Source: FEN-1139 sp964396375
Lineage (GTDB): Bacteria > Myxococcota_A > Polyangia > Polyangiales > Polyangiaceae
Length of the DNA stretch: 64,000 nucleotides
Direction of reading: 5' to 3'
Assembly: GCA_964396375.1 (NCBI GenBank)
Contig: CAYNEY010000025.1
Location: 19,432 to 83,431 of the forward strand
Shown here: positions 43,802 through 53,093 of the stretch, piece after piece
Numbering within the stretch: position 1 is the first letter of the stretch
Layout of the letters: each line of letters begins with the position of its first letter
Translations under genes and position numbers: made by a program
Notes under the pieces: model-generated
Databases searched by the model: none
What the model was told of the DNA's origin: nothing
The model's input: only the letters and a program-made list of their open reading frames with translations

Positions 43802-46800
43802 CGCGCAGTCACAGCGCTGAGTTCGAGGCGACCTGTCTGCCCGGTCGCGATCGCGATCTGACTACGTGTCTCGATCCCGCCGAGTCGTGTCTCGATCAGA
43901 TGAGTCCCTGGATTGACGGGCACAAGGCAGCTTGGACCACGTCGGACGAACTTGCCATCTACGAAGATGGCATGAGCTCCACCAGTGACGATCTCGAGCA
44001 GTGCCTTGCCTGCGGGTAGGACCACCCCAGAAGGAGTCGGCACGGGCGTCAGTGCTCTCGCGACGGGACTGTTGGCCGAGTCATGGGTTTGAGCGCTGGT
44101 GGGCAGCGAGGCAGCGGCGATGGGCGTACTGGAAGCGGTGGGGATCGCAGAGGTCGCGGTGGGCTCACCCTCGACCGCACCGCCGCGGAGCCAGGCGACG
44201 AGGGACATTGTGATGAAGCCCACCACCACCGCACCTCCCGCCAACAGCCATGGACTCTGGGTGCGTGACGAGGATGTGGGTGGGCTGACGGCGGAAGAGG
44301 TTCTGCTAGCCGCGGTTTGTGTGGGAGGTGGCGCCGTGGATGGGATGAGAGCAAACACCACCTCATCATCATTGTCCTCGAGGTTTGGGGAGGGGGTCAG
44401 TGGGATGGCCTCACGGGACGATGTGCCAGGGTTGAGCGTTGGCTGCATGGTGGCCTCGGCGGTGGCGGCAGGCTTGGCCTCGGCGGTGGCGGCAGGCTTG
44501 GCCTCGGCGGTGGCGGCAGGCTTGGCCTCNNNNNNNNNNNNNNNNNNNNNNNNNNNNNNNNNNNNNNNNNNNNNNNNNNNNNNNNNNNNNNNNNNNNNNN
44601 NNNNNNNNNNNNNNNNNNNNNNNNNNNNNGGCGGTGGCGGCAGGCCCGGCCTCGGCGGTGGCGGCAGGCCCGGCCTCGGCGGTGGCGGCAGGCTTGGCCT
44701 CGGCGGTGGCGGCAGGCCCGGCCGAAAGAATCGCGGAAGGTGAGATGGGTGGTCCCGAAGGACTGGGGGGTGAGACGATGGGAACGGAGATCTCGGACAG
44801 CGCCCCCGCCACCACGTCGGCGAAATCGACCGAGTCGTCGGACGTGAGTTCGAGCACGCGGGATACAGGGCCCCGGAACTGCCGCGAATCTTGGGGTGCC
44901 GAGGCTGCGAGGGGGGGTAGGGCGATGGGTGTCGGTGGGGTGAGATTGTGCTCCGCAGCGACAACACCTGGCTCAGTGATGTGAGGGGTCGCCGGTGGAG
45001 GATCCGAACTCGGGGCGAGGAGCGCGAGGATTTCGCGTGCCAGCAGATCCTGGCCCTCCTGATCCAGAATCGATCGAACCGCTCCCCTTCGCGCCACATG
45101 CAAGAGCACCGACTCGAGCTGTGGTCCCGACGCACTGCCCGCTGTGAGCAGCTGTCGCGGCGACACCCCGCGAATCAACTCATCCATCAGTTGGCGCAGA
45201 GACGCTGGGAACAGGGTGAGTTCATCCACCAGAAGCTCGGAGTCCAACACCAATCGGGCAATCACCTCGAGGTTGTTGCTGGACAAGACCCGCTGCGCCG
45301 CGCGCGATCGGAGGATCGGGGCTCGAACGGCCTCGGCCAGGGGCTGGAAGAGATCATGGGTCAGCGGTGCGTGGGGGTGCTCAACCACGAACCGACCACG
45401 GGTTACCCCAAGTAGGCTCGCCAAGGCGCCTTCACCTCGTGTGGCTTCGCCGAGGGTACTTCGGCGGATCACCTCCGAGAGAGCTCCATCGCGGATCTCG
45501 ACCTGGTAGCGGGAACAGGCGTCATGGATGGAGAGCCGAGCACGAGACCGCGCTCGCGCGACCATGTGGAGCAACGAGCGGAGGGAGAGTCCATCCAGGC
45601 GTCCGTGCACCTCTTCGGCACTGATCAAGCGCTGCTCGAGGGCGATCCGAGGTCCGAGCAGGTGGGCCACGTGGTTTGCGATGTCGAAACGTGGTTTGCC
45701 TTTGCTCAGGTAATCGTCTGCTTGAGCCCCCAATTCTCGAGCATACGCTAAAATCTGCTCTTTTTCGGAGATCAATACCACTGGCACATCACACAGAGCG
45801 ATGTCGCGCTTGAGCGCGCGGCACAGCGCCAATCCATCCACCTGCGTGAGGAGCACTTCGGAGATCACCAGGTCGGGCGCTAGAGCAAAGGCATGTTGGA
45901 GCGCTCGCCGTCCGTCACCCACCACGTCCACCAACACCCCAGCACGGTCGAGTTGGTTTTGGACCGGCTCGATGACCTTGGGATCATCCTCCGCCAAGAT
46001 CACCCTGCGCCCACTCAGATCCACCTTCTGCAGGGGTGTTGATCCACCTGCTCTACGCCGTTCGGGCACGCAGCCGAGCGGCACGCCACCATCTGGTGCT
46101 GGACCAAACTCGATCCGGCCCCCCGAGCGTTCCACCACCGTGTGCCGGATTCGGGCCAAGGCAGCGAGCAAAGCAGCACGCACCTCGGTGCCTTCTTCGA
46201 AGTCGATGACGAGGCGTTGCGCTTCCTCCGAAGTCGCGTCGAGCAGGCCACGCCGCAGCTCGTCGTTGATGCGGCCAAGGAGTCCGGCCAGGTTCTGTGA
46301 ACCGTAGCGGTCGATGGTCCGTGGTTCTTCCACCAGAAGCTCACGCGATCCGAGGATTGCTCGGAGCAATTGGGGTTCGGGGGTGTGGTGGGACAGCGCT
46401 CGAGTCGCGCCGCTCGCAAGGAACTCAGGTACCTGCTCAGGGAGTGCACCGATCACCACCAGGGCAGGTGTCGAGGAAGTGGTCGACGTTCGGCGATTCT
46501 GGAAAAGTTCTCGGCCACGCTCAGTCCACACGTCGAATACGACGACGTCGGGTGTGTAGAGCGAGATAGCCTCCTCGAGGCTGACATCCTCAGCGAGTGC
46601 GAGCATTTCGACGCCCGGATTTGCCACCAGCATCGTTGAGAGCCGCTCGAAGAGAGTGGGACGAACTCCAACGAACAGGCACAGCGTACCGCCGACCGGT
46701 CCGATGGAAGGGCGAACGGATGATGAGTTGGCGGGTGGGATCCGGGAGTAGCTGCCTCGCAGCACCAGGCTTGGAATGCTGTCGAGTCGTTGTTCGAAAA

Positions 46801-47083
46801 GGGTGCGGGCCTGCTCATCGAATGGCAAAGGATGCTCGAGATCAGTCACCAAGCGGCTCACCACTTCTGCTGCCGCGGCGAACCCGAGCCGACGAGCCGT
46901 CTCAGCCAGTGCCAGCAATTCCTGACGCAGCTCGCCGACGGCGTGCGGTGAGGTCGTCCACGGTTCCACGCAACTCATCAGGCCCCGTATTCCGTCGAGC
47001 CTTTGGTTCAAGGCTGCCGCGAACTCGAGCCGCGCCGGCGACAGGCGGACGGTTTCGTCACGGGGATTCGATTCACTCGGCAT
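43798..47083 (-). CDS. Receiver-DUF4388-TM-PEGA-like signalling protein, split by an N gap
   Basis: One gene broken in two frames by 100 Ns (44530-44629). The N-terminal part (from ATG 47083) has a helical, possibly Hpt-like head (about 1-95), a degenerate receiver-like domain (about 130-245), a second receiver (about 352-470: VILAEDDPKV) and a DUF4388-like module (about 475-580). A run of 8-residue EAKPAATA/EAGPAATA repeats holds the gap. The C-terminal part has a transmembrane helix (SPWLLAGGAVVVGFITMSLVAW) and a PEGA-like domain (VDGKFVRRGPS). The second receiver has Glu (LVISEVLL) in place of the phosphoacceptor Asp. It overlaps the pseudo-sulfatase gene by 4 bases. Confidence 0.8.
44452..44722 (-). 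repeat. 24-bp tandem repeat encoding EAKPAATA, containing the assembly gap
   Basis: Units of 24 bases code for EAKPAATA or EAGPAATA on the minus strand. About three copies lie left of the gap and nearly four right of it. The unit is in perfect phase across the Ns: deleting them, or replacing them by any multiple of 24, gives one continuous frame. The true copy number is therefore unknown and probably larger. Confidence 0.9.
44530..44629. other. Assembly gap (100 Ns)
   Basis: Exactly 100 N, the usual scaffold-gap size, inside the 24-bp tandem repeat, so this is probably a collapsed-repeat break and not real sequence. Confidence 0.98.
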
Positions 47084-47098
47084 CGCGACCTCGTTGTC

Positions 47099-48475
47099 TC
47101 AGCACACCACCACGCTCTCCAAAGCACAACGCACCAGAAGCGCAACCTGACGGGGGGCACCTTCGTCAAACTCGCCGATCACTGCGCTGCTATCGACCAC
47201 CGGAACGCCGAGCAGTTGACAAGTCTCGTGGAGGAGAGGGGTATGCTGAGAGTTGGGCAGCGACACCACGATTGACGTGCCAGCCAGGCAGAGACCCCAA
47301 AGCGGGGAATGATGGAGGGTGTCTGAAAGCCCAATGACGTCCAGCTCCACCCCCTCCCCTAGACGCAGCGTACCGAGGCAACGGGGAAACGCGGCGACCG
47401 CGCCCATTCCTCCTTCCCCCACACTTTGGGCCACGCGTCCGAGGGCTGTCTCGACCGCGCCGAGTGTGAAGCTCGGGCCGTACAGAACCAGACGGGTGTT
47501 GGAGAAGAAGCCCTTCGGACGCCGTTGCCCCACGATAGCCGAAAGCACGCTCAAGGTCTCCGTATCGGCAAGCTCGGTGCGCGACGCACCTTGCTCGATC
47601 CGGCGGAGTTGTTGAGCCTGGAAAAGTTGGGAGAGCGCGACCAGAAGCTCGAGATCGCTCTCCGGGAGCAGATCGAGCACCTCGAGGGTGGTTCGCGGAG
47701 TAATCAGAAGGGTGAGCAACGCACGTTTCAGCGGGTCTTCGACCCCAAAATCCTCGCCTATTGTCGACTGCAGGACATCATTGTCGGTCCCAAGCGTCTG
47801 CAACAGCCGGCGTTCCTCGTCGAGTTGTCGCAACCCCTCCAGCACCAGCATGTGGGATGGCTCGCGGATGCGCCGAATCGTGGTGGGTGCGGTGCTCGAG
47901 AAAGAAAAGGAGCCGTGGTGTTCTCGGAGCAGGCGGTATAAAGCCTTCTTTCCCTCCACCCGACGGTAAACGGCGTCAACCACCTCACCTTCAACCAAGC
48001 GCACCTCACCCGTGCCGCTCGGCGTGGTGATCCCAAGCGAACCAGTGCGGTGGTTCATTCCAAGCAGCTGGAGGAGGTCGGGAAGCGCAACATCACCCAG
48101 ATCGCCCCGGAAGTCCCCACGTGTCGCGGAAAGCTCAGGAACTCTCGGCGGTAGGCTGAGCAGGCGGCGCACCATCAGTTCCGGGTCCGATCGGGGTAGA
48201 TGGTTCGCGGGCGCGTCGAGGCGCGGCTCGACGGTGAGGACGAACCGTGGGATGGCTGTCAGCGAGGCGCTTGCGTCGAGCACGGCCGAGGTTTGCGGCT
48301 CCGCCAGCAGACCATCGGCGATCAGCATCGCGTCCAGCTGCAACTCGCGGCTGCGTTCGAGCGCCCCGGGGAGTCCATCCGCGAGGACCACCTCGAGGCC
48401 GCGGGCGCGCAGGCTCGAGGCCACTTCGCCCAAGGCGTCGATATTCGGATCTACCAAGAGAACGACTCGCGACAT
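47099..48475 (-). CDS. Receiver-DUF4388 protein with possible degenerate G domain
   Basis: Protein of 458 residues: an N-terminal receiver-like domain (about 1-105: VVLLVDPNIDAL; the phosphoacceptor region reads LDAMLIADG, with the Asp displaced by one), a DUF4388/PATAN module (about 115-195: FRGDLGDVALPDLLQLLGMNHRTGSLGI) and a C-terminal region (about 325-455: TRLVLYGPSFTLGAVETAL, ELDVIGLSDTLHHSPLWGL) that resembles the G-domain-like tail of PatA-type proteins but has no P-loop. It starts 2 bases after the upstream stop with TGGAG nearby, and ends 15 bases before the next start, so it is in the same operon. Confidence 0.75.
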   Translation of the reverse strand: MSRVVLLVDPNIDALGEVASSLRARGLEVVLADGLPGALERSRELQLDAMLIADGLLAEPQTSAVLDASASLTAIPRFVLTVEPRLDAPANHLPRSDPELMVRRLLSLPPRVPELSATRGDFRGDLGDVALPDLLQLLGMNHRTGSLGITTPSGTGEVRLVEGEVVDAVYRRVEGKKALYRLLREHHGSFSFSSTAPTTIRRIREPSHMLVLEGLRQLDEERRLLQTLGTDNDVLQSTIGEDFGVEDPLKRALLTLLITPRTTLEVLDLLPESDLELLVALSQLFQAQQLRRIEQGASRTELADTETLSVLSAIVGQRRPKGFFSNTRLVLYGPSFTLGAVETALGRVAQSVGEGGMGAVAAFPRCLGTLRLGEGVELDVIGLSDTLHHSPLWGLCLAGTSIVVSLPNSQHTPLLHETCQLLGVPVVDSSAVIGEFDEGAPRQVALLVRCALESVVVC

Positions 48476-48477
48476 GG

Positions 48478-50244
48478 CTACTCCAGCAGACGCAGTCCGA
48501 CCGCCTCACCCAAGCGGCGCACCAACAGATCGGCAAACAATGGATCGGAGGTGTGGACCGCCCGAGTCACCCCTTGGCTCGTCCGGCCGAGAAGGGAATA
48601 GATGCCGTGCTCGGCGATCACCACGAGAATCTCGAGATCGCGGCAGGCAGGGTGCTCGGTGAGATCGATGCCGTCGAGGCAGACCATGTCCTTTTGCCCG
48701 ACCAGCGCCGCCCGGACTGCCGCTGCGATGCTCATGTCGGTGCGCTGGGAGGCGACCACCCGCGTGGTGCCGGAGCGCACCGCCTCGTGAACGACCGCCC
48801 CGACCAACCCGACCAACTCGAGAATAGGGAGCTCGAGGAGTTGTGGCGCGTCACTGCCAAGACCATCGGGTGTGTCCGCCATCCGCCAGAGCAGGGCGTC
48901 CAAGATTTCGGGGAGCGGTAGTCGATCCAGTTGGAAACGACGGACTGGGGAAGAGAGCGAACTCTCGGCGCGGTGTCGGGCCAATCTGAGAAGTTGGGAA
49001 AGATCGGTGCCGTCCTGAGGAAACATCGTCACACCCATCGACACCGCGAGATCGTTGCCACCTGTGCTCGGGGCAAGGGGTGGTGCGGCGAGCAGCTGCT
49101 GCATCACCCGCCTTCGGCATGAGTGAGCGCCTATCCCCCCGGTCTCTGGGAGCAAAAGGTAGAATTCCGTCGAGTCGACGCGGGCCAAAACGTCGGTGTC
49201 ACGAACCGAGGAGAGGATGCGATCAGCGACTTCACTTGCTGGGTCGCGGCCTTCGGATCTGGCGTCGGGATCAGGGAAGTGAACGGTCAGAGTGGCGAGC
49301 GCGAAGTGGCGAGCGTGCCGGCGTGCCTTGTCGATCTCACGCCCCACCACGTCCACGAAGTATGCGAACGTATAGGCGCTGGAGCGGGGATCCTTGATGG
49401 CGCCACGCGAGGTCTGCTCGCGCTCGTTGAGGAGCGCGAGGCTGAGGGCGAGCTGCGGCTCGAGGATGGTGAGGGCGGCGCGCAGTCCGCAGTATTCTTC
49501 GGTTGTACCGCCCACGAGCAGGAAGCCGACAGTGATGCGGGACAGAACCAAGCGGACAACGTCGAGGTTGAGGCGCCGTGCGCAGTCAAAGAGCTCGAGT
49601 TCCTGGCAGAAGCTGGGGGAACTCCCGGCTGTGTCGATGCAGGCGAGCCGCATCAATTGCCGTGAGGCCTCAGCGGCTGGGAGGTAGACAAGAACCCGGG
49701 TGGCGCCGGATTGGGCGAGCAAGACGGCGAGCCGCTCGGCGGCATCGCGACGGCTGGGGGCATCGAGGATTGCCAGCAGAGCAGGACCGAGGTGGCGGGC
49801 TCGGCCGGCGATCCGCGCCCGCTCTTCGGAGCGGACCAAATCGGCGCTTTGGCTGAGACGGCGGCGCAGTTCACCTACGACGGTCCAAAGCTCGTCGCCA
49901 GAGAGAGGGAGCACAAGAGCGCGAGTCGCGCCCAGAGCGACCGCCTGGGACCCGAGCTCGAGGGCTTCGGCACGGGTGAGGGCGACAAGCACCGTGTCGG
50001 GACGGATGGTGGCTGCGTGGTGGAGGAAGGCGAGGGCTGCGCCATTTCCCATCCCCGCGTCGAGCAGGATCAAGTCGAAGCGTTCAAGCTCGAGCTTTCG
50101 AAAACCGTCCGTGAGATCCGTCGCGGCGAGGAGTTCGAGACTGGGGGAGGTGAGGGTGTCCGCTACCAGCCGCTGGGTAGGCCGATCGTCGGTGACGACC
50201 AGGATGCGGAGACGGTCGGTGTCTCGGGGGGCGGTCGCGAGCAT
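48478..50244 (-). CDS. Receiver-GAF-like protein with degenerate GGDEF domain
   Basis: Protein of 588 residues: a receiver domain (about 11-125: ILVVTDD and LILLDAGM keep the acid pair and phosphoacceptor Asp, but the conserved Lys is Leu in VLPLSG), a GAF-like middle region (about 145-285) and a diguanylate-cyclase-like domain (about 300-430) in which GGDEF is replaced by DSTEF (ARVDSTEFYLLLP). A further C-terminal region (about 440-588) is unassigned. The start chosen is ATG 50244 (MLATAPRDTD); the frame extends upstream without conserved sequence. First gene of the four-gene minus-strand cluster. Confidence 0.8.
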   Translation of the reverse strand: MLATAPRDTDRLRILVVTDDRPTQRLVADTLTSPSLELLAATDLTDGFRKLELERFDLILLDAGMGNGAALAFLHHAATIRPDTVLVALTRAEALELGSQAVALGATRALVLPLSGDELWTVVGELRRRLSQSADLVRSEERARIAGRARHLGPALLAILDAPSRRDAAERLAVLLAQSGATRVLVYLPAAEASRQLMRLACIDTAGSSPSFCQELELFDCARRLNLDVVRLVLSRITVGFLLVGGTTEEYCGLRAALTILEPQLALSLALLNEREQTSRGAIKDPRSSAYTFAYFVDVVGREIDKARRHARHFALATLTVHFPDPDARSEGRDPASEVADRILSSVRDTDVLARVDSTEFYLLLPETGGIGAHSCRRRVMQQLLAAPPLAPSTGGNDLAVSMGVTMFPQDGTDLSQLLRLARHRAESSLSSPVRRFQLDRLPLPEILDALLWRMADTPDGLGSDAPQLLELPILELVGLVGAVVHEAVRSGTTRVVASQRTDMSIAAAVRAALVGQKDMVCLDGIDLTEHPACRDLEILVVIAEHGIYSLLGRTSQGVTRAVHTSDPLFADLLVRRLGEAVGLRLLE

Positions 50245-50348
50245 GGGCGGAAGAGGATGAAAACGTGATTGAGAGGCGCAAAATGCCCTCGGACCGTGGT
50301 GGGAATGGTCGAGAGGTGGCGGGGTGACGCGCCGAAGTGGCCAGTAGT

Positions 50349-50717
50349 TTACCTTCGTTGGCCGCGATCGGGAACAGGATTTGGCCTCGTGGACGAGGTG
50401 GGTGGTAGGGTGGGCTGAAGAAGCTTGGTGAGGATCGCGAGGATTTCGGTGGTGGAGAGTCCAGGGATGCGAACGCGCTTGTGGCGACTGGCTGCACCGC
50501 GCTCCAGGTAGAGGTGGGATTTTGGCAGGTGGAGAGCCTTGCTCAGCCATTCGAGCAGTTCACGATTTGCGTCGCCGTCGACGGGGGGCGCGGCTAGGGC
50601 GATGGTGGCAACGTCATCGCGGACCTCAACCAGGTGTGAGCGGGAGGCACGAGGCTTGACGAGGACGGTGAGGTGGCCGAGGTGCTGAGGGTTGGGGGAG
50701 TTGGGATGACGGGGCAT
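50349..50717 (-). CDS. DUF167 (YggU-like) small protein
   Basis: Protein of 122 residues of the DUF167 family: LTVLVKPRASRSHLVEV near the N-terminus, the core APPVDGDANRELLEWLSKALHLPKS (about 43-67), and LERGAASRHKRVRIPG. A disordered Pro/Arg/Thr tail follows (about 95-122). The family fold is known but its function is not. Two possible starts near the N-terminus are not resolved; ATG 50717 is given. It is divergent from aroB across 66 bases. Confidence 0.85.
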   Translation of the reverse strand: MPRHPNSPNPQHLGHLTVLVKPRASRSHLVEVRDDVATIALAAPPVDGDANRELLEWLSKALHLPKSHLYLERGAASRHKRVRIPGLSTTEILAILTKLLQPTLPPTSSTRPNPVPDRGQRR

Positions 50718-50783
50718 GAAGTGAGGGAGGAGCTCTGCTATGGGGTCTCGAGTTCTGGCAGCGAGGAAGGAAGTGTCCCGACG

Positions 50784-52232
50784 ATGAGGCCTATCATCCT
50801 ATATGGAACCAAATCCCATGATCTCGAGCTGATAGCCGGGATGGTGGCGGCGCGGTTGGGTGGCTCCTGGCTCGACTTGCGGGCAAGGAGCATGGCACGA
50901 CCGTGGGAAGTCGTGGAGGGTGCCGGGGATGCCCGGGTGGTGACGCTGGGTGAGCGGGAGTTGTCGGAGCGGGAGACGTTGGTAGAATTGGCGGCGCGAG
51001 GTACGGTGATCCGGCTGGTGGGCACATCCCAGGGGGATGGAGGGTGCGGGGTTGGTTCAGCGGAGGGCCACGGCGCTGTTGGGCTCGAGAGTGGTGGGGT
51101 TGAGCAGGTCGCAGAACAGATCTTGGAGCTTCATGCCGGGGAACCGATCGTGGTGTGTGCGGAAGCCGGCAGCTACCTGGTGCGTGTGGGCGAGGGCCTC
51201 TGGGAGAGGAGGCTTCCAGGGCTGGTTGCGGAGCGCTCGCGCGTTCTTCTGGTGTCGGACGAGAATGTTCACCGGTTGTACTCGGTCCGATGGGAGGCTG
51301 CGATGGCTGCTGCAGGGCGGCCCTCAAGTCTAGTGGTGCTGCCTGCCGGCGAGGAGCACAAGCATCTGGGCACCGTTGGACAGGCCTACCAGTTGGCCCG
51401 TGACACAGGGGTGGATCGGTCCTCACTGGTTGTGGCGGTTGGCGGCGGAGTGGTGACGGATATTGGTGGGTTCGTGGCCTCGACCTGGATGCGTGGGCTG
51501 CCCTGGGTGGCTCTGCCCACCACACTTCTTGCGATGGTGGACGCATCGGTTGGGGGCAAGACGGGAGTGGACTGCGGCGCTGCGAAGAACGGGGTGGGGT
51601 GCTTCTGGCAGCCGAGGGAAGTGCTGTGTGATGTTGGGGTATTGCGTACCGAGAGTGAGAGGAACTACCGCAGCGCACTGGCAGAGGTGGTGAAGACCGC
51701 ACTGATCGGTGATGCAGAGCTTCTGAAAGAGATTCGGGAACAAAAGTCAGCGATTGCCAACCGTGAAGTGCATTTCCTGGAGCAGATGGTGCGCCGATCG
51801 GTGCAGGTCAAGGCACGGATCGTTGGTCTTGATGAGCGTGAGAGTGGGTTGCGAGCCACGTTGAACCTCGGGCACACCATTGGCCATGCCTTTGAATCGG
51901 AGGACAACTACGGTCGGTACACTCACGGGGAGGCGGTGAGTTTGGGGATGGTGGCGGCTCTTGAGCTTGGCGTTCGGTTGGGGGAGACTGACCCGGCGCT
52001 GGCGGCTGAGGTTACCGAGGATCTTGCGAGACTAGCTCTCCCGATCAAGGTGACAGGTCCGATGCTGAGGCGCGCCAGCAGTCTGATCGGACATGACAAA
52101 AAGAGAGCCGGTGGCAAGGTTCGGTTCGTGTTCGTAAAGGGGGTAGGTCGGGTAGTTCCGGTTTGGCTCGAGCTTGCGGAGCTGTCTCGGGAGATTGAGG
52201 CGCTGGCGAGCGCGGCGGGGGCTGGGGATTGA
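50784..52232 (+). CDS. aroB: 3-dehydroquinate synthase with N-terminal shikimate-kinase remnant
   Basis: Protein of 482 residues. The C-terminal part (about 125-475) is a complete AroB, which cyclises DAHP to 3-dehydroquinate with NAD+ and a divalent metal: GGGVVTDIGGFVAS, VGGKTGVDCG, the metal ligands in LAEVVKTALIGD, NLGHTIGHAFE and HGEAVSLGM, and HDKKRAGGKVRFV. The first ~110 residues follow a shikimate-kinase layout (IILYGT near residue 4, LGERELSERETLVELAARGTVIRLVG near 57) but lack the GxGKS/T P-loop. AroK-AroB fusions exist in other bacteria; here the kinase half looks inactive. ATG 50784 is the start. Confidence 0.88.
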   Translation: MRPIILYGTKSHDLELIAGMVAARLGGSWLDLRARSMARPWEVVEGAGDARVVTLGERELSERETLVELAARGTVIRLVGTSQGDGGCGVGSAEGHGAVGLESGGVEQVAEQILELHAGEPIVVCAEAGSYLVRVGEGLWERRLPGLVAERSRVLLVSDENVHRLYSVRWEAAMAAAGRPSSLVVLPAGEEHKHLGTVGQAYQLARDTGVDRSSLVVAVGGGVVTDIGGFVASTWMRGLPWVALPTTLLAMVDASVGGKTGVDCGAAKNGVGCFWQPREVLCDVGVLRTESERNYRSALAEVVKTALIGDAELLKEIREQKSAIANREVHFLEQMVRRSVQVKARIVGLDERESGLRATLNLGHTIGHAFESEDNYGRYTHGEAVSLGMVAALELGVRLGETDPALAAEVTEDLARLALPIKVTGPMLRRASSLIGHDKKRAGGKVRFVFVKGVGRVVPVWLELAELSREIEALASAAGAGD

Positions 52233-52284
52233 CCCGAGAAGGCCGGAAGAAAAGGGCTGGGAAAAAGGAAGCTTGGAGCAGAAG

Positions 52285-52314
52285 TTGGCGGGGCCGGCGG
52301 CTCGGGGGTATGAT
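52285..52314 (+). promoter_or_regulatory. Candidate promoter of the 52358 lipoprotein gene
   Basis: TTGGCG (52285-52290) and TATGAT (52309-52314), 18-base spacer, about 43 bases before the ATG. A GAGGTGA ribosome binding site lies between. Confidence 0.45.
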
Positions 52315-52357
52315 CCGAGTTCGCGTGGCCGGTGTCCTTGCCGCATGAGGTGAACGA

Positions 52358-53071
52358 ATGCGTACGATGCGATCGGGTGTTCTTGCGACGGTCTTGGTGG
52401 TGGCGGCGTTGACCCAGAGCGGCTGCGCGGACAATCAGTCAACGCTCTTCATCAAGGGTGTGATGAAGGTGGATGAAGGAACGTGCACGTATACACCCGA
52501 CGCCAGCTCCGTGTTGCTGCTGGGTGGGGTGTTGGACACGGCGTTCGGCGGGAGCTACACGGCGGCGCTTCTGGTGGGCAACCAGATGAACGCCCAAGGT
52601 AGCGAGGAACGGAGCCGAACCGAAACATCCCGGATCACCCTGAAGGGTGCGGTAGTGGCCCTGAAGGACAGTACAGGTGCTCTGATCGAACCGAAGTTCA
52701 GCGCTGATGGAGTGGGGTTCGTCGATCCCTCACCAGGGGGAGATGCTGCGTTCGGCATGGTGTCGGTGTTGGCGATCCCTGATGCTGGCAGGCTTGCGGC
52801 GGAGAATATCCGCTATGTCATGGCGGAGATGCAGGTGTATGGCGAGACTTTGGGAGGCCAGGAGGTGGAGTCGAACATCTACAGTTTCCCGATCTCGCTG
52901 TGCGACGGTTGTCTCGTGAGCTTTCCGTCGGAGGCGATCAGCCCAACGACGGGGGAGTGTCAGCCAGCACAGACGGCGTCCGACAGCTCCGTTTGCCTGG
53001 TGGGTCAGGATCAGGTCGTGCTCTGCTCCGATTGCGTGGCGCAGTATCCGGAGGCGTGTCTGGTTCCGTGA
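52358..53071 (+). CDS. Cys-rich lipoprotein of unknown function
   Basis: Protein of 237 residues with a signal peptide and a Cys at position 23 (TQSGC, a slightly atypical lipobox). The mature part is beta-rich (about 30-185) and ends in a Cys-dense tail (about 187-237: LCDGCLV, GECQ, SVCL, LCSDC, EACL) that may form disulfides. The GAGGTGA site is well placed for the ATG at 52358. Proteins of this layout are frequent and lineage-specific in Myxococcota. Function unknown. Confidence 0.8.
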   Translation: MRTMRSGVLATVLVVAALTQSGCADNQSTLFIKGVMKVDEGTCTYTPDASSVLLLGGVLDTAFGGSYTAALLVGNQMNAQGSEERSRTETSRITLKGAVVALKDSTGALIEPKFSADGVGFVDPSPGGDAAFGMVSVLAIPDAGRLAAENIRYVMAEMQVYGETLGGQEVESNIYSFPISLCDGCLVSFPSEAISPTTGECQPAQTASDSSVCLVGQDQVVLCSDCVAQYPEACLVP

Positions 53072-53093
53072 GTGGCAAAGTGTGAGCGAGCGC

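Noticed and set aside
43798..45135. Independent gene starting at 45135
   Set aside because: The upstream part of this frame is a shadow; its real N-terminal half is the other frame, joined across the N gap.
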